A stretch of DNA of 64,000 nt from Actinoallomurus sp040655075 (GCF_040655075.1 NZ_JBFAJC010000003.1:310001-374000); one strand, 5' to 3'; positions 8,950 through 16,995 are shown, numbered from the stretch's first letter. The notes: generated from the sequence alone by a model not told the origin. Numbers and translations: made by a program.

Positions 8950-10125
8950 ATGGCTGATGGTGCTCCTCTCACAGACCTGATCCAGGAAGGCCGCGCCAGT
9001 CCCGCGGTGCCCGCGCGGGTCGGCCACCACGACGTCTTGATCGAGAGCGGTTTCGTAGGGGTTTTCGTGTACCAGATCCGCGGCGACCGGATCCTGGTGG
9101 TTCATGCCAACAAGGGCTACCGTGACGACATCGCCGCCGCGCTGCTGGACGCCGTGGACGATCTCGCGGACGCCGACGACCTCGGTTCGATCGTTCGGCT
9201 GCGCCCGATTGAGGTTCCGGGGTTCGCGCTGGACCGGGCCGCCCTGCTCGGTCCCGGGCAGACCGACTTCTTCAAGAACAGGTCGTTGGCGGACCGCGGG
9301 CTGCAGGTCATCCCGGTGCATCGTTCTGAGGCCGTCGATGGTGAGGAGTACGAGGCCTTCTGGCCGGGCGTCATCGGCAAGAACCTGGCCATCCGGCACT
9401 ACGACTGGACCCGCGAGCCGTCGCCGAGGGCTGATGTTCGGCGCTTGGACGATGGGGTAGGCGGCCTGTACCGGCGTAACCGTCACAGCCGCAGGAGTTC
9501 GAAGCCTGCGCTGGTGGGGGCGAGGATGGTGTTGCAGCACGATCTGCCCGCCCTGGCGGACGGCGTCCGGCTGTCGGTCATGGACGTGCGCGGCCACGAT
9601 CTGCGCCTGCACCGCGAGTGGGATCGGCTGCGCGGCACGCTCCAGATCCCAGGTAAGGCCGAGGCCGTCGATGTGGACATCCCCCGGCTTTCGGCCTGGG
9701 CCGTCTTCGGCCCGCTGTTCGGCGGCGCCGACTTCGAGCCCGCCGCTTTGGAGGAGCAGCGGCCGGCCGAGCACATGCTGATGATGCGTGTGGGCGACAG
9801 CGAACGCCGACGTCACGACCGCGATGACCACCCAACCTCCCTGGACGAATGCCTGCGATGGCTGGACGCGCTTGCCGCCACCGACGGAAACTATCTGGTC
9901 TTTGCCGGAAGGTCGGAAGGCATCGTCCAGATGAGGTGGCAAGGGCCCGGCGAGCCGAGACTCTGGCTGGAGACGCCCGAGCCCGCCCACCACCGTTCCC
10001 GAGGCCGGTACGTCACGCGCGACGAGGCCGCGACCATGATCCAGACCCTGGCCCACGACGACCGCGTGGCCGTGGACGATCTAGGCGATCTGGAGACCGG
10101 CACCTGGGATCCCGGCACCGGCTGA
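8950..10125 (+). CDS. Two-part protein of unknown function (possible toxin-immunity type)
   Basis: A protein of 391 residues with no family I can name. The ATG at 8950 is used; a TTG at 8941 with AAGGG 5 bases upstream is a real alternative. Residues about 1-160 form one alpha/beta unit ending in FWPGVIGKNLAIRHYDW; a basic, poorly conserved-looking linker (about 165-190) follows; and the last about 110 residues read like a small independent domain (LDALAATDGNYLVFAGRSEG to DEAATMIQTLA). That last domain has the feel of the compact immunity proteins that accompany polymorphic toxins, but this is only an impression. No signal or membrane segment is present. Confidence 0.6.
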   Translation: MADGAPLTDLIQEGRASPAVPARVGHHDVLIESGFVGVFVYQIRGDRILVVHANKGYRDDIAAALLDAVDDLADADDLGSIVRLRPIEVPGFALDRAALLGPGQTDFFKNRSLADRGLQVIPVHRSEAVDGEEYEAFWPGVIGKNLAIRHYDWTREPSPRADVRRLDDGVGGLYRRNRHSRRSSKPALVGARMVLQHDLPALADGVRLSVMDVRGHDLRLHREWDRLRGTLQIPGKAEAVDVDIPRLSAWAVFGPLFGGADFEPAALEEQRPAEHMLMMRVGDSERRRHDRDDHPTSLDECLRWLDALAATDGNYLVFAGRSEGIVQMRWQGPGEPRLWLETPEPAHHRSRGRYVTRDEAATMIQTLAHDDRVAVDDLGDLETGTWDPGTG

Positions 10126-10327
10126 ACTGCGCCCACCCGCTCCTCGCGCCGTTTTCGCAGGCACACGCCATTTCCGCCAGGTCCCCACCGCCTCAGACGA
10201 TCATTGAGCCCTCCGGCTCGCGCCGGCCTCCCGCCGAAGACCCCAACGCCGCCGCGCAGCTAAGCTTTCTAGCAGACATATGTGTCTATACAGTGGGCGC
10301 CTCGCCTTCCCGAGCTGAGGAGAGTTG
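10126..10327. other. Intergenic stretch upstream of a kinase remnant
   Basis: No gene is supported. A short palindrome AGACATATGTGTCT lies at about 10275-10288, next to a -10-like TATACA, and may mark a promoter for what follows. Confidence 0.35.
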
Positions 10328-10435
10328 ATGCGCGACGGTCTGGAGTCGGCCGGGCGGTATCGGCTGGAAGCGCGACCGCAGTACCCTCAAGGAGGACACT
10401 GGGGATCACCCGACAGAAGCCACAATGACCGTTGA
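10328..10435 (+). pseudogene. N-terminal relic of a Ser/Thr kinase (35-codon frame)
   Basis: ATG at 10328 has a good ribosome site (GAGGAG, 5 bases upstream) and opens with MRDGLESAGRYRLEAR. The 'GRYRLEARLG' sequence is the typical start of actinobacterial kinase domains just before the glycine loop. Here it then runs into unrelated residues and stops at TGA 10433-10435. I read it as the 5' end of a kinase gene cut off by a deletion. It may still be translated as a short peptide. Confidence 0.35.
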
Positions 10436-10477
10436 GAATGCCTTCTAGGTTATGCCTGTCAGGGAGAATTCTTAGCC

Positions 10478-11521
10478 ATGCCGGTAGGGTCGCCTGAGTC
10501 CTTCTATGCCTCGATCATCCCGGCTGCGATTCTTGTCGTCGTTCTCGTCCTGTGGCGCGCGGCGATCCGGCGCGGTCAACAACAACGTCGGCGGGCAGCA
10601 CAGCATCCCAGGGCTGCGGCGCAGTCGGTGACAGCAGCTCCGGCAGCCGTCGCTTCGCAGCCTCACTCCGCACCGCCTCTGGCCGCAACCCCGCGGGAGC
10701 CTTGGGTCATCACCTTGTCGGCGGGCCGGTTCACGCCGTTGGAAGAACTCGGCCGCGGCGGCATGGGCGTGGTCTGGCGCGCGAGGGACACGGTGCTGGG
10801 TCGGCAAGTGGCGATCAAACAGCTGCTCCCGCCCGCTGGGCTCTCTGCCGACGCGAGAGAAACCACGCGAGCTCGCATGCTCCGCGAGGCGCGGGCCGCC
10901 GCGCAGCTCGACCACAGGAACGCGGTGACTGTTCACGATGTCCTCCTGGATCAGGATTCGGTGCTCATCGTGATGGAACTGGTCAAGGCGCTGACGCTGA
11001 CCAAGACCGTGGAGCGGGAGGGGCCGCTGCCTCACGCACGAGTTGCTGAGATCGGCCTTGACATGCTCGATGTGCTGACCGAAGCGCACGAACTCGGAAT
11101 CATTCATCGCGACGTTAAGCCCGCGAATGTCCTTGTGCAGCGAGATGGATCAATAAAACTCGCCGACTTCGGAATTGCCAGGTTCCAGGGTGACCCAACG
11201 CTAACCGAAGCGGGCGCCATCATCGGTACCCCTGCCTATATGGCCCCAGAGCAGATCCGAGGGCTGGAGAGCTCACCCGCCATCGATCTGTGGGGACTTG
11301 GAGCCACGCTCTTCTACGCTGTTGAAGGGCTGCCCGCGTTCGGCGGGCCGAGCCTGACAGCGGTAATGGCCGCCGTCCTGACCGACCCACCGCGGACCCC
11401 GCAACGCGCAGGATCACCACTGGGCCAGCTGCTCATCAGCCTGCTCGCGAAAGATCCAAAGGACAGGCCAACAACAGCACAGCTGCGTTCCGGCCTCTCG
11501 CAGCTCACATTGAGGACCTGA
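10478..11521 (+). CDS. Ser/Thr protein kinase with N-terminal membrane anchor
   Basis: A 347-residue Hanks-type kinase built the other way round from most: one transmembrane helix lies at the N-terminus (about 12-30), then a Gln/Ala-rich linker, and the kinase fills the rest. Motifs: GRGGMGVV (92-99), VAIK (K114), HRDVKPANVL (HRD 210-212), DFG (230-232), GTPAYMAPE in the activation segment. There is almost no sequence outside the cell, so it probably senses through partners or the membrane itself. The start codon ATG at 10478 has only a weak GGGAG upstream (about 15 bases). A small membrane protein and a PP2C phosphatase follow on the same strand, suggesting a phosphorylation and dephosphorylation pair. 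Confidence 0.87.
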   Translation: MPVGSPESFYASIIPAAILVVVLVLWRAAIRRGQQQRRRAAQHPRAAAQSVTAAPAAVASQPHSAPPLAATPREPWVITLSAGRFTPLEELGRGGMGVVWRARDTVLGRQVAIKQLLPPAGLSADARETTRARMLREARAAAQLDHRNAVTVHDVLLDQDSVLIVMELVKALTLTKTVEREGPLPHARVAEIGLDMLDVLTEAHELGIIHRDVKPANVLVQRDGSIKLADFGIARFQGDPTLTEAGAIIGTPAYMAPEQIRGLESSPAIDLWGLGATLFYAVEGLPAFGGPSLTAVMAAVLTDPPRTPQRAGSPLGQLLISLLAKDPKDRPTTAQLRSGLSQLTLRT

Positions 11522-11576
11522 GGTATCGCCGGTTGGGTGAACTCAACTCAAGGCATGCGTCGCCCCAGGTGGTGTG

Positions 11577-11831
11577 ATGCGACGCCAGACAGCGCACCTG
11601 GAGAAGGTGCTCCACAACGACGCGCACCTGCCCCACCGCTTCGACGATGTCCACCTGCCAGCCTGGTTGCGCTGCACCGAGGGAGAACAGCGGCTGCCCG
11701 TGACGGTCACGGTCGTCGTCGCGATGATGCCGCTCGCCCGGTGGGCGAAGATGACGATGCTCGCCCGGTCGGCCGTGTCGATCGTGGCGGTCGCCCTGGT
11801 CATCGCCCGAGCGGTGAACATCCTGAAATAG
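11577..11831 (+). CDS. Small membrane protein
   Basis: An 84-residue frame beginning at the ATG at 11577 (GTG at 11574 is in frame). Third positions are almost all G or C, as in real genes here. The N-terminal half is hydrophilic and rich in histidine and aspartate; from about residue 40 two hydrophobic segments follow (VTVTVVVAMMPLA and SAVSIVAVALVIARAV). It lies between the kinase and phosphatase genes on the same strand. The family is not known to me. Confidence 0.5.
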   Translation: MRRQTAHLEKVLHNDAHLPHRFDDVHLPAWLRCTEGEQRLPVTVTVVVAMMPLARWAKMTMLARSAVSIVAVALVIARAVNILK

Positions 11832-11894
11832 CCGGCTCGGCCGCGCCCATTCGCCGTGAAACACGAGAACGCCGGGCTCGGTAGGGTTACGTGC

Positions 11895-12638
11895 ATGATG
11901 ATCGGGATCCGTTACGCGACACGGTCAGACGTCGGAATGCTTCGCGAGGAGAACGAGGACTCGGCGTACGCGGGCCCGCACGTGCTGGCCGTCGCCGACG
12001 GCATGGGAGGCCACGCCGCCGGCGAGGTCGCCAGCGCCACCGTGATCGAAGAACTACGCGCCTTGGACGTCGAGGTTCCCCAGGACCGGCTCATCGCCAC
12101 ACTGGAGCAGGCAGTCCGCCAGGCCAACGAGCGAGTGCACAGCATGGTCGAGGCCGATTCGTCACTGCGCGGCATGGGAACCACGTTGACGGCGATGCTG
12201 TGGTCCGGATCACAACTCGCCATCGTCCAGATCGGCGACTCGCGCGCATACCTCCTACGCGACGGCATCCTGTACCAGATCACCCACGACCAGACACTCG
12301 TGCAGACCCTTCTGGACGACGGGAGGATCAGCCAAGAGCAGGTCGCCACGTATCCCTACCGGTCGATGCTGCTGCAGGCCCTGGACGGCCGCGACCAGCT
12401 CACCCCCGACCTTCAGCTGCGCAATGCCCTCGTCGGTGACCGATACCTGCTGTGCTCCGACGGCCTCTGGGACGTCGTCACACCCGACATGATCCACAAA
12501 ACTCTCACCGGCATGACCGACCCCGAACACGTCGTCGCCCACCTCGTCGACGCCGCCAACGCCGGCGGCGGCCCCGACAACATCACCTGCATCCTCGCCG
12601 ACGTCATCGACCTCAACGACCAAGAAGCCAGCCCATAG
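11895..12638 (+). CDS. PP2C-family Ser/Thr protein phosphatase
   Basis: A 247-residue metal-dependent (PPM/PP2C) phosphatase with no membrane segment or extra domain. The metal-binding motifs are all there: EENEDS (19-23), VADGMGGHAAGE with D35-G36, GMGTTLTAM, IGDSRAYLLRDG, SDGLWDVV and the closing GGGPDNITC. Such enzymes reverse phosphorylation by Hanks-type kinases, and here the nearest kinases are 0.4 and 4.5 kb upstream on the same strand. ATG at 11895 is chosen because AGGG lies 8 bases upstream; another ATG follows immediately at 11898 and a longer in-frame start has no ribosome site. Confidence 0.9.
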   Translation: MMIGIRYATRSDVGMLREENEDSAYAGPHVLAVADGMGGHAAGEVASATVIEELRALDVEVPQDRLIATLEQAVRQANERVHSMVEADSSLRGMGTTLTAMLWSGSQLAIVQIGDSRAYLLRDGILYQITHDQTLVQTLLDDGRISQEQVATYPYRSMLLQALDGRDQLTPDLQLRNALVGDRYLLCSDGLWDVVTPDMIHKTLTGMTDPEHVVAHLVDAANAGGGPDNITCILADVIDLNDQEASP

Positions 12639-12905
12639 CGCCGCAAACGGTCTGCCGAAAACGTGGCATGCGACACCCCCGGCGCGAACCGCGGGTGACC
12701 GACCCGTGGTAGCCGCTGGCGTGCAGGTAGTTCTGGGCGGCGCGGATCGCGGCCTGGCGATCGACGCGGAAGGCACCACCGCGGGCGTAGGCGTGGTCAT
12801 GTCGAGCCTGTCGGACATCCCGCGCGTTGCTGTCGGCATGTCGGTCTCTTCCTGAACTGGGCCGCAGACGTCAGCGGACGACTCTGAACGGAAGAATCCT
12901 CCGCG
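12639..12905. other. Intergenic stretch with a possible minus-strand gene relic
   Basis: On the minus strand a short frame reads FRVDRQAAIRAAQNYL; the 'AA-x-RAA-x-NYL' pattern recalls the host-exposed lipoprotein (Ltp/LTT) repeat, but it lacks a start, signal and the rest of the repeat. I do not call a gene. Confidence 0.3.
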
Positions 12906-13454
12906 ATGCCCTTCAACGATCACCTGCAGCGGACCGTCACCAGCGCATTGGCTTCCGTCCCTCCCATCGAGGCAGCGGATATCTATGCGATCTCCTTCTA
13001 CCTCTGGAACGAAGACGACGATCCGCAGCGGCCGGTCCTCACCCTCGGCTACAACACCGAAGCGCAGGTCCAACAGGTCCTCGACAGCGCCCATGGCCGC
13101 CGCTACCCAGACCCGGCAGAGGCTCGATGGAACTACGCCTACTGGCTTCAGAACGAACTCGCCGTCGTCGGCGACAGCATCCAAGACCCCGACGGCGCCA
13201 CTCAGCGCGACGAGTGGATCAAGGGAGCCTCGACAGCAGACGAACATCTCTGGGTCACCGCCCGCTTCGTCGAGGCTTGCACCCAGCTTGCTCGCCACCT
13301 GCACGAAAGTGGACAGATCAAACAAGCCATCGGGCAGCCGGCCCCGGTGCTCGTCCACGAGCTCGAGTACTACGAGCAGATCGCCCAGCAGACCGAAGTA
13401 GCCAACCCGCCCGGGCTCGCCGCTGACTTCCTCGCCTGGGTTCGCGAACAGTAG
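12906..13454 (+). CDS. DUF4303-like protein of unknown function
   Basis: A 182-residue cytoplasmic protein. The N-terminal half reads 'ADIYAISFYLWNEDDDPQ' then 'LTLGYNTEAQV', the arrangement of DUF4303-type proteins (an early 'YAF-x-FY-D-D' strand followed by an 'NTEE' segment), which often occur in toxin-immunity gene clusters. The remainder is helical, with Trp-rich stretch ARWNYAYWL at about 72-81. ATG at 12906 has no strong ribosome site (TCCTCCGCG precedes it). Assignment to DUF4303 is from pattern memory only. It sits in the accessory region just before an integrase relic. Confidence 0.55.
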   Translation: MPFNDHLQRTVTSALASVPPIEAADIYAISFYLWNEDDDPQRPVLTLGYNTEAQVQQVLDSAHGRRYPDPAEARWNYAYWLQNELAVVGDSIQDPDGATQRDEWIKGASTADEHLWVTARFVEACTQLARHLHESGQIKQAIGQPAPVLVHELEYYEQIAQQTEVANPPGLAADFLAWVREQ

Positions 13455-13455
13455 G

Positions 13456-13592
13456 CATTTCGCCGCCAGCGGTGGCGACATCCGGCGCCTGTGTGACCTG
13501 TTCGGGCTCAGCGCCGCCGGAGCGATGCGCTCACCACCGCCGACCTCACGTCCGATCCGCCCGAGCCAGGCGAGCCGGTCAACCAGGGTTGA
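13456..13592 (+). pseudogene. Possible C-terminal relic of a site-specific integrase
   Basis: The stretch reads GGDIRRLCDLFGLSAAGAMR and then, after an apparent one-base loss near 13531, continues as TTADLTSDPPEPGEP to a TGA at 13590-13592. The 'GGDIR-x-LCDLFGLS' sequence with a following 'MRY' resembles the tail of actinobacterial integrases and recombinases. The upstream 300 residues or more are absent. Recognition is from memory and the piece is short. Confidence 0.35.
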
Positions 13593-13594
13593 CC
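13577..13594 (+). promoter_or_regulatory. Operator 1 / -35 region of the HTH-Clp-N operon
   Basis: GGTCAACCAGGGTTGACC is a perfect 8+8 inverted repeat with a 2-base centre. Its right arm contains the -35-like TTGACC (13589-13594). Confidence 0.65.
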
Positions 13595-13604
13595 GCATGG
13601 GGTC

Positions 13605-13622
13605 GGTCAACGTAGGTTGACT
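13605..13622 (+). promoter_or_regulatory. Operator 2 / -10 region of the HTH-Clp-N operon
   Basis: GTCAAC-GTAG-GTTGAC (13606-13621) repeats the first operator's half-sites 28 bases downstream. It contains a -10-like TAGGTT (13613-13618) 18 bases after the TTGACC. Transcription would begin at about 13625, at the ATG itself, so the message may be leaderless. Confidence 0.6.
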
Positions 13623-13625
13623 CCC

Positions 13626-13871
13626 ATGAGGGATGTCCGGCGGGAAGAGGTGACGAATTTGGCTGCCGCGACCAGTAGCCAGGATCCAGACGTCGGCCTC
13701 GCCGCGGTGGCGGCGCTGCGCTCTCTGGTCGAGGTGCTGGAGGCCCTGCAGGTCGAAAACGCCCGAGCCAAGGGCTGGATCTGGAAAGACATCGCCGAAC
13801 GGCTCGGTGTCAGCAAGCAGGCCGTGCACAAAAAGTATGCCGGTAACCGGCTGTTCCGCACCGGGAGGTAG
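13626..13871 (+). CDS. Small helix-turn-helix DNA-binding protein
   Basis: An 81-residue protein. Residues 20-48 form a leucine/alanine-rich helix that may dimerise, and 50-73 are a clear helix-turn-helix (KDIAERLGVSKQAVHKKY). ATG at 13626 lies directly after two copies of a GTCAAC/GTTGAC palindrome that embrace the promoter elements, so the protein most likely represses its own operon. The stop is 6 bases from the GTG of the Clp-N gene and its last codons overlap that gene's ribosome site, so the two are co-transcribed. Proteins of this size and layout are commonly paired with Clp-N genes in actinomycetes (family knowledge). Confidence 0.8.
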   Translation: MRDVRREEVTNLAAATSSQDPDVGLAAVAALRSLVEVLEALQVENARAKGWIWKDIAERLGVSKQAVHKKYAGNRLFRTGR

Positions 13872-13877
13872 GACAGC

Positions 13878-14546
13878 GTGTTCGAACGGTTCACCCCACC
13901 GGCCCGCCAGGTCATGGAACGGGCCGACCAAGAGTCCGAACGGCTGGGCCACAACTACGTCGGTCCCGAGCACGTTCTGGCAGCCCTCACCGCCGATGAG
14001 GGAATCGCCGGACAAACCCTTCGACGGCTCGGCCTCGATACCGAAGCCGCGCGAGCCGAGCTGATTCGCCTCGTCGAGTCCGGAGTTCTTCCAGGCCGGT
14101 ACCGCGACGACGCCGAACTGCTGGCCGGCCTCGGGATCGACCTGGACGCCGTACGCGATGCCGTGAACGACGCCTTCGGCGCCACGATCGTGGAAGAGAC
14201 CGCACGGCGTGTGGCACGACGCGGCACCGGCAGAACATCCCCATGGAGCCGGCCACCATGCGGTAAGGGAATGGCCGTCAAGCGGGCACTGGAACTGGCC
14301 GAAGCCGAAACCCGTCACCAGCAGGTCGGCCCCGAACACGTCCTGCTCGGACTGCTGCACGACGCGCAGAACCCGGCCAAAGTGCCTCGTTGCTACAAAC
14401 TGCCGCAGGCCCGGCAGATGCGGACTCGCCGCGGCGGGCCCCAACCCGACCGGCCCAGTCCCATCCCGGCGATGCTCCAATCGCGCGGCCTGACTGCCGA
14501 CATCCTGCGCCAGGCGATCCTCGCGCAGATGGCCGCGACCATCTGA
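13878..14546 (+). CDS. Orphan Clp N-terminal (Clp_N) domain protein
   Basis: A 222-residue protein with two Clp_N repeats and no ATPase: repeat 1 at about 1-60 (ERFTPPARQVMERADQESE then GPEHVLAAL) and repeat 2 at about 132-170 (AVKRALELAEAETR then GPEHVLLGL). Full Clp ATPases such as ClpC carry the same double repeat followed by two AAA+ modules; here the chain ends after a basic Pro/Arg-rich tail. It could act as a substrate or adaptor receptor, a decoy for ClpC adaptors, or a ligand-binding partner of the upstream HTH protein. GTG at 13878 follows GGGAGGT. Between the repeats (101-130) the sequence is low in predicted structure. Confidence 0.8.
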   Translation: MFERFTPPARQVMERADQESERLGHNYVGPEHVLAALTADEGIAGQTLRRLGLDTEAARAELIRLVESGVLPGRYRDDAELLAGLGIDLDAVRDAVNDAFGATIVEETARRVARRGTGRTSPWSRPPCGKGMAVKRALELAEAETRHQQVGPEHVLLGLLHDAQNPAKVPRCYKLPQARQMRTRRGGPQPDRPSPIPAMLQSRGLTADILRQAILAQMAATI

Positions 14547-14827
14547 GCCGGTCATCACTGACCCCGCAGTTCGCGAACCCACAGGCCGACTCGGCCGCCA
14601 ATGCCTGGCCGGTAAAGAGGGTGCGTCCATTCGGGTCGATACCACGCACACGTATGCCCAAGGCCCGATCCCTTACTCTGCGACATCGGTCCACCCCTAA
14701 GCTGGGCGTCATCTCGACGCCGTAAGGGATCTTGCCTGCGCCGCTCCCACGGTTCGGTGTGTCCAGTAGCCCAGGATCGGCTCAACAGCCCATAGCCGCG
14801 TGCGGATTGGGTTACGATTTTTGGTCC

Positions 14828-16111
14828 ATGGCAGGTGTGACCTTACGCCGGACAGGGACGAGCGTTCTGGCGTTTGCGCTGGTGATGCTCGCGCTCGCTG
14901 CCGCCTGCTCCCGCGCCCCCGGCACCCGCGCCCCCGGCACCCCTGACCAACCCGGGCTGCCGTTGTCCGGCGACGGGCCGCGCCCGGGCCCGCTGCGCAC
15001 CGCTTGGCAGGTTCACACTCCGTACGCTGCGCAGGGAGCCGCTCTCGACCTGGTCGGCGGCCGGGTGCTGGTCACGGCGACCCTGCCGGACGGTGTCGTG
15101 GCGCGCGATCCGCGTACCGGCCGGGTCCGGTGGCGTCACCGGGAGCCCGGCATGGACCTGACGACGTATGGCGTGACCGGCGGCACGGTGGTGGTGCGCA
15201 GCCAGTCGCGTACGGCGGACGCCAAGCCCGGGCCCGAGAACCCGTCCCCGTGGGCGGTACGGCTCGTCGGGCTGGACGCGCTCGACGGCAGGCAGTTGTG
15301 GCGCCGCGACGAACTCGCGGTGCAGGCCGTCTATCCGTTCCGGGCGCTGGCCGGGGGCGGGACGATCGCGACCTGGCAGCGGGACGGACGACGATGCGAT
15401 CTCGCGGGTGCCGACGCCCGTACCGGACGACCACGCTGGGCGGCGAAGGTCCAGGTCGGCGGGGACTGCCTTCCCGGCTGGACCACCGACCACGACACCG
15501 ACGGGAGCCTGTTCCTCGCCAGGGACCAAGCCGGCGGATTGCACGCGATTGATCCGGCGACCGGGCGCACGCTGTGGTCGCGGCGGCTGTCGCGCACGCC
15601 GGCCGAACAGCCCGAGGTGACCGTACGGCAGGGCGTCGTGCTGGTGGTCAAACGCTTCGAGGCCTCCTGGGTTGAGCTCATCGACACCTCAGGCAGGAAG
15701 CTGTTCGAGATCCGCGGCGGCGATCCCTGCCGGTGGACGTGCGGCCTGGCCGTCCTCGGTGACCGGGCGGTGGTCTCCCACCTCGACGCGGCGGGGCGGC
15801 CCTGCGTCACCGTGGCGGACCGGCACGGAGGAGCGCCGGCCATGGTGTCCGCGCCCGGTGCCTACCCGACGCTGGTTCCCGCATCGGGCGGGGTGTACGG
15901 GCTACGCCTGTGGCCCACCCCGGGACTGGACGTGATCGACCCGGCCGCACAGCGCGTCCGGTCGGGTCCGGCGCCGCCAGGAGTCCGCCTGCAGGGCGCC
16001 AACTGGCAGGAGGACGGCGTCACCTGGCTCGCGGTGGGCGGCGGCCGGGTGTTCGTCGCCGACGCCGGGGTCGACGGGCGTACCGCTATCACCTCGGCCG
16101 CCGGGGGATGA
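14828..16111 (+). CDS. Lipoprotein with PQQ-like beta-propeller
   Basis: A protein of 427 residues with an N-terminal signal and a cysteine at 27 (LAAAC) that fits a lipobox, then a Pro/Gly-rich spacer and a seven- or eight-bladed PQQ-like propeller. Blades show the usual signature: VVARDPRTGRVRWRHRE, LDALDGRQLWRRDE, DARTGRPRWAAK, IDPATGRTLWSRR. Such propellers outside the cell act as scaffolds or bind ligands; no enzyme residues are evident. The ATG at 14828 has no ribosome site, but TACGAT at 14813-14818 is placed so that transcription would begin at or beside the ATG, which suggests a leaderless message. A longer frame upstream is unsupported. Confidence 0.75.
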   Translation: MAGVTLRRTGTSVLAFALVMLALAAACSRAPGTRAPGTPDQPGLPLSGDGPRPGPLRTAWQVHTPYAAQGAALDLVGGRVLVTATLPDGVVARDPRTGRVRWRHREPGMDLTTYGVTGGTVVVRSQSRTADAKPGPENPSPWAVRLVGLDALDGRQLWRRDELAVQAVYPFRALAGGGTIATWQRDGRRCDLAGADARTGRPRWAAKVQVGGDCLPGWTTDHDTDGSLFLARDQAGGLHAIDPATGRTLWSRRLSRTPAEQPEVTVRQGVVLVVKRFEASWVELIDTSGRKLFEIRGGDPCRWTCGLAVLGDRAVVSHLDAAGRPCVTVADRHGGAPAMVSAPGAYPTLVPASGGVYGLRLWPTPGLDVIDPAAQRVRSGPAPPGVRLQGANWQEDGVTWLAVGGGRVFVADAGVDGRTAITSAAGG

Positions 16112-16140
16112 GCCAGGCACGGGGCGTTGCAGTTGGGCGC

Positions 16141-16995
16141 CTATGTAATTGCCGGGCGCCCTGCGGAACGATGGCGTGACGTTCCCGGTTGCTGGGTCGA
16201 GGGCATCGCGTCGTCGTTGTGTGTCTCCGCCGCCCTTCGTACGAAGGGCCGATCGGTGTCCCGTATTTCGTGCGCGGGTGCAGCCGCCCGCAGGACGACG
16301 TCCAGAACACGCTCGGCGTCCGCGGCGTAGGCGTTGCTGAACCATGCCTCATTGGCCTCGACGACCGCGAACCGGCCGCTGTCAGAGAGAATTCCGACAT
16401 CGACCACGACAGCGCTCGGCAGCCCGCTCGCCAGGTGGTTCAGCAACTCGGTGCCGAAGCCGAGCGCGGGATGCCCCGGCGGCAGCGGTGCGCTGTCGAG
16501 AACCCCGGAAACGGCGTAGCGGCTCGCGGTGCGCACCTCGCCGTCCAGGACATGGAGCCGGTACTCCTCAGCGAATGCGACCAAGTCGGCGGACAGCACA
16601 GGGAGTTCGGCGGGCAGGTGTGATGGCAGACCGGTGCCGTCTGGACGCACTCCCGCCGGAAATAGCTTCCCGGCGGCCGGCTTGACGAATCGAGGGACGC
16701 GGTGCCGCCGAGCCTGGCCCAGAGTGATCAGCTCGACATGCCTGCCGGTGAAGTACGCGGGCAGGGCCGCAAGCAGATCGAGAGGCGGATCCAACAACGC
16801 CATGTCCAGCGCGGACGCCACCGCGTCGGCGAAGCGTTCGCCGCCGTATAGATGGGCGTGCCCCTTCATTTCGGCAGGGATCGGATGTCCGGGCAGTGTG
16901 CGCACGTCCATTCCCCGCCACACAGCCGCTTCTGCCAGAAGCCGGCCCGTCGTGGTCGTGCGCGGCGGAAGCAGGAACGATCGACGTGTGCTCAC
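16141..16995 (-). CDS. ATP-grasp domain protein (R2K-type)
   Basis: A 284-residue ATP-grasp protein of the short R2K/DUF4343 kind. It has an N-terminal pre-ATP-grasp part, then RVPRFVKPAAGKLFPAG at about 99-115 carrying the nucleotide-binding lysine, and VVEANEAWFSNAY near 213-225, where the Glu and Asn of the metal site lie. These proteins join a carboxylate to an amine, and family members occur in peptide-modification, lipid-tag and conflict systems. GTG at 16995 is followed by the basic STRRSF. It has no partner gene: one side is the propeller lipoprotein (convergent) and the other a truncated SDR. The C-terminus (about 250-284) is unstructured. Confidence 0.72.
   Translation of the reverse strand: MSTRRSFLLPPRTTTTGRLLAEAAVWRGMDVRTLPGHPIPAEMKGHAHLYGGERFADAVASALDMALLDPPLDLLAALPAYFTGRHVELITLGQARRHRVPRFVKPAAGKLFPAGVRPDGTGLPSHLPAELPVLSADLVAFAEEYRLHVLDGEVRTASRYAVSGVLDSAPLPPGHPALGFGTELLNHLASGLPSAVVVDVGILSDSGRFAVVEANEAWFSNAYAADAERVLDVVLRAAAPAHEIRDTDRPFVRRAAETHNDDAMPSTQQPGTSRHRSAGRPAIT

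Noticed and set aside
12255..14651. Nearly 800-codon minus-strand frame
   Set aside because: It is antisense to the PP2C, DUF4303-like, HTH and Clp-N genes, which have motifs, starts and spacing of their own.
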